Shown here: piece by piece, positions 3,880-5,003 of the stretch | Position numbering within the stretch: position 1 is the stretch's first letter | How the letters are laid out: every line of letters begins with the position of its first letter | Assembly: GCA_934667465.1 (NCBI GenBank) | Contig: CAKUMG010000547.1 | Span: 1-5,003 of the forward strand | DNA length: 5,003 nucleotides | Origin: an uncultured Actinoplanes sp. | Lineage (GTDB): Bacteria; Actinomycetota; Actinomycetes; Mycobacteriales; Micromonosporaceae | Direction of reading: 5' to 3' | Notes under the pieces: model-generated | The model's input: the letters and a program-made list of their open reading frames with translations, nothing else | The model's database searches: none | What the model was told of the DNA's origin: nothing | Translations under genes and position numbers: made by a program

Positions 3880-5003
3880 TCATGCTGTCCGGTAAGGCTC
3901 CGGCCTCTTCGCGGTCGCGTCCTTGACGGCCGGCACCTCGGCCACCGGCGGCTCGGCGGACAGTTGGTCGCCCCCGCCGGCGGCGGCGTACGCCTCACTG
4001 AGCAGGGTCAGCACCTTGGCTTCGAAGATCGGCGCCTGGATGCTGCGGAACAGGCTCAACGCCCGGTGCAGGTGCACCACCGCCTGCGGCGCCTTGCCGG
4101 TGGCCAGCACCAGCTCGCCCAGGCTGCGCTCGACCCGCGCCTCGATCATCCGCTCGCCGGTTCCGGCCGCCAGCGTCCGCGCCTCGGTGAGCGCGGTGCT
4201 CGCCTGCTCCGGGTCGCCGGCCCGCAGATGGGCCAGGCCGAGACCGTGCAGCGCGTACGCCTGACCGATCGGGTCACCCAGCTCGCGCACCACGGTCAGG
4301 GTCTCGTCGAACGCCGTCACGGCCGCGATGTGATCCCCGGCGCTCAGGTGCGCGTCGGCCAGCCGGTGCAGCACCTGCGCCTCGATGCGCCGGCTGCCGG
4401 CCCGCCGGCTCAGCTCCAGCGCCTCCGGCAGCATCCGCTTGGCGGCGTCCGGGTCGCCGCGCTCCAGCGCGGTCTGCGCCATGCTATTCAGCACGTACGC
4501 CGCCGCGGTCAGATCGCCCGCGGCGCGCAGCACGCCCAGCGCGGACTCGTAGCGGCGGGTCGCACTGTCGAAATCACTGGCGATCCGGTCCAGGTAGGCC
4601 AGGTGCCGGCTGACCAGGGCGGCACCGTGCTCGGCGCCGAGCTCGGCGAACAGCGCCTCGGAGCGGTCGAGGTTGGACCGGGCGTCGTCGAAACGCTTCT
4701 CGACGATGCCCAGCGAACCGGTGCTGTAGAGCATCACCGCCTCGCCGCGCCGGTCGCCGGCGGCCCGGGCCGCGGCGAGGGCCACCCGGTGGGTCTCGCG
4801 CCAGTCGTCGAGATAGATCCGGGACTCGAAGAGGGTGACGGCGGTGAAGGCGAGGTCCCAGCAGAGCTCGACCAGGCCGACCTTCATCGCCTGGCGGACG
4901 CCGGCGACCAGGGTCAGGCGCTCGCGCTCCAGCCAGTCCATCGGATCGCGGATGACCCGCGCGACCACCTTCGGCTCGAACGTCCACCGCTCGGCCTGGC
5001 TGT
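3880..5003 (-). CDS. AfsR/SARP-like regulator, C-terminal TPR domain (5' end outside window)
   Basis: The frame is open to the right edge and ends with TGA at 3880-3882. A GTG at 4968 is an internal codon candidate, but the coherent sequence upstream (SQAERWTFEPK) indicates that the gene begins outside the window. The visible part starts with DPMDWLERERLTLVAGVRQA, the linker that usually joins an NB-ARC ATPase to TPRs in AfsR- and SARP-type regulators. About six to seven TPR-like helix pairs of about 40 residues follow; examples are DLTAAAYVLNSMAQTALERG, DPIGQAYALHGLGLAHLRAG and ERMIEARVERSLGELVLATG. They are followed by a Pro/Ala/Glu-rich tail of about 35 residues. TPRs serve as protein- or peptide-binding or oligomerisation surfaces, so the likely role is signal sensing in a cytoplasmic transcription regulator. 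The N-terminal OmpR-like/BTAD and NB-ARC domains are inferred, not seen. A stand-alone NB-ARC-TPR protein remains possible. Confidence 0.8.
   Translation of the reverse strand, partial: SQAERWTFEPKVVARVIRDPMDWLERERLTLVAGVRQAMKVGLVELCWDLAFTAVTLFESRIYLDDWRETHRVALAAARAAGDRRGEAVMLYSTGSLGIVEKRFDDARSNLDRSEALFAELGAEHGAALVSRHLAYLDRIASDFDSATRRYESALGVLRAAGDLTAAAYVLNSMAQTALERGDPDAAKRMLPEALELSRRAGSRRIEAQVLHRLADAHLSAGDHIAAVTAFDETLTVVRELGDPIGQAYALHGLGLAHLRAGDPEQASTALTEARTLAAGTGERMIEARVERSLGELVLATGKAPQAVVHLHRALSLFRSIQAPIFEAKVLTLLSEAYAAAGGGDQLSAEPPVAEVPAVKDATAKRPEPYRTA

Overview
The DNA is GC-rich, coding regions show strong G/C bias at third codon positions, and the proteins most resemble actinomycete families: an AAA-ATPase LuxR-type regulator, an actinobacterial-type LeuA, and an AfsR-like TPR region. 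I infer a filamentous, high-GC actinomycete, possibly a member of the Micromonosporaceae. The genus is not determined.

Layout from left to right. Positions 1-781 (minus) hold the N-terminal 260 residues of a large ATP-binding regulator with clear Walker A and B motifs; the rest lies outside the window. Its 116-bp upstream gap carries a perfect 12-bp inverted repeat and an 11-bp-phased CTATC direct repeat. Positions 898-2634 (minus) encode a 578-residue 2-isopropylmalate synthase paralog. Positions 2701-3039 (minus) encode a 112-residue transthyretin/5-hydroxyisourate-hydrolase fold protein, 66 bp upstream of the synthase and probably in the same transcript. Positions 3040-3275 form a divergent regulatory region with a 16-bp perfect palindrome over a good candidate promoter and a second LacI-like palindrome. 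Positions 3276-3632 (plus) encode a small exported protein whose mature half is five TWPWT motifs at an exact 16-residue period, followed by a strong intrinsic terminator. Positions 3880-5003 (minus) hold the C-terminal TPR part of an AfsR/SARP-type or related signal-transduction regulator, with its 5' end outside the window.

Taken together, this looks like an accessory, regulator-rich locus, possibly the edge of a specialised-metabolite cluster. The most unusual parts are three. The repeat protein could be a multicore peptide precursor or a surface protein with repeated aromatic motifs. The HIUase-like protein has lost every catalytic residue I could align, and no other purine-degradation gene is visible. 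The LeuA paralog keeps its catalytic residues, but its keto-acid-pocket loop differs and its C-terminal domain lacks the recognisable leucine-binding loop, so it may be feedback-insensitive or act on another 2-keto acid. No modifying enzyme, transporter or protease is visible, so any link among the three is inference.
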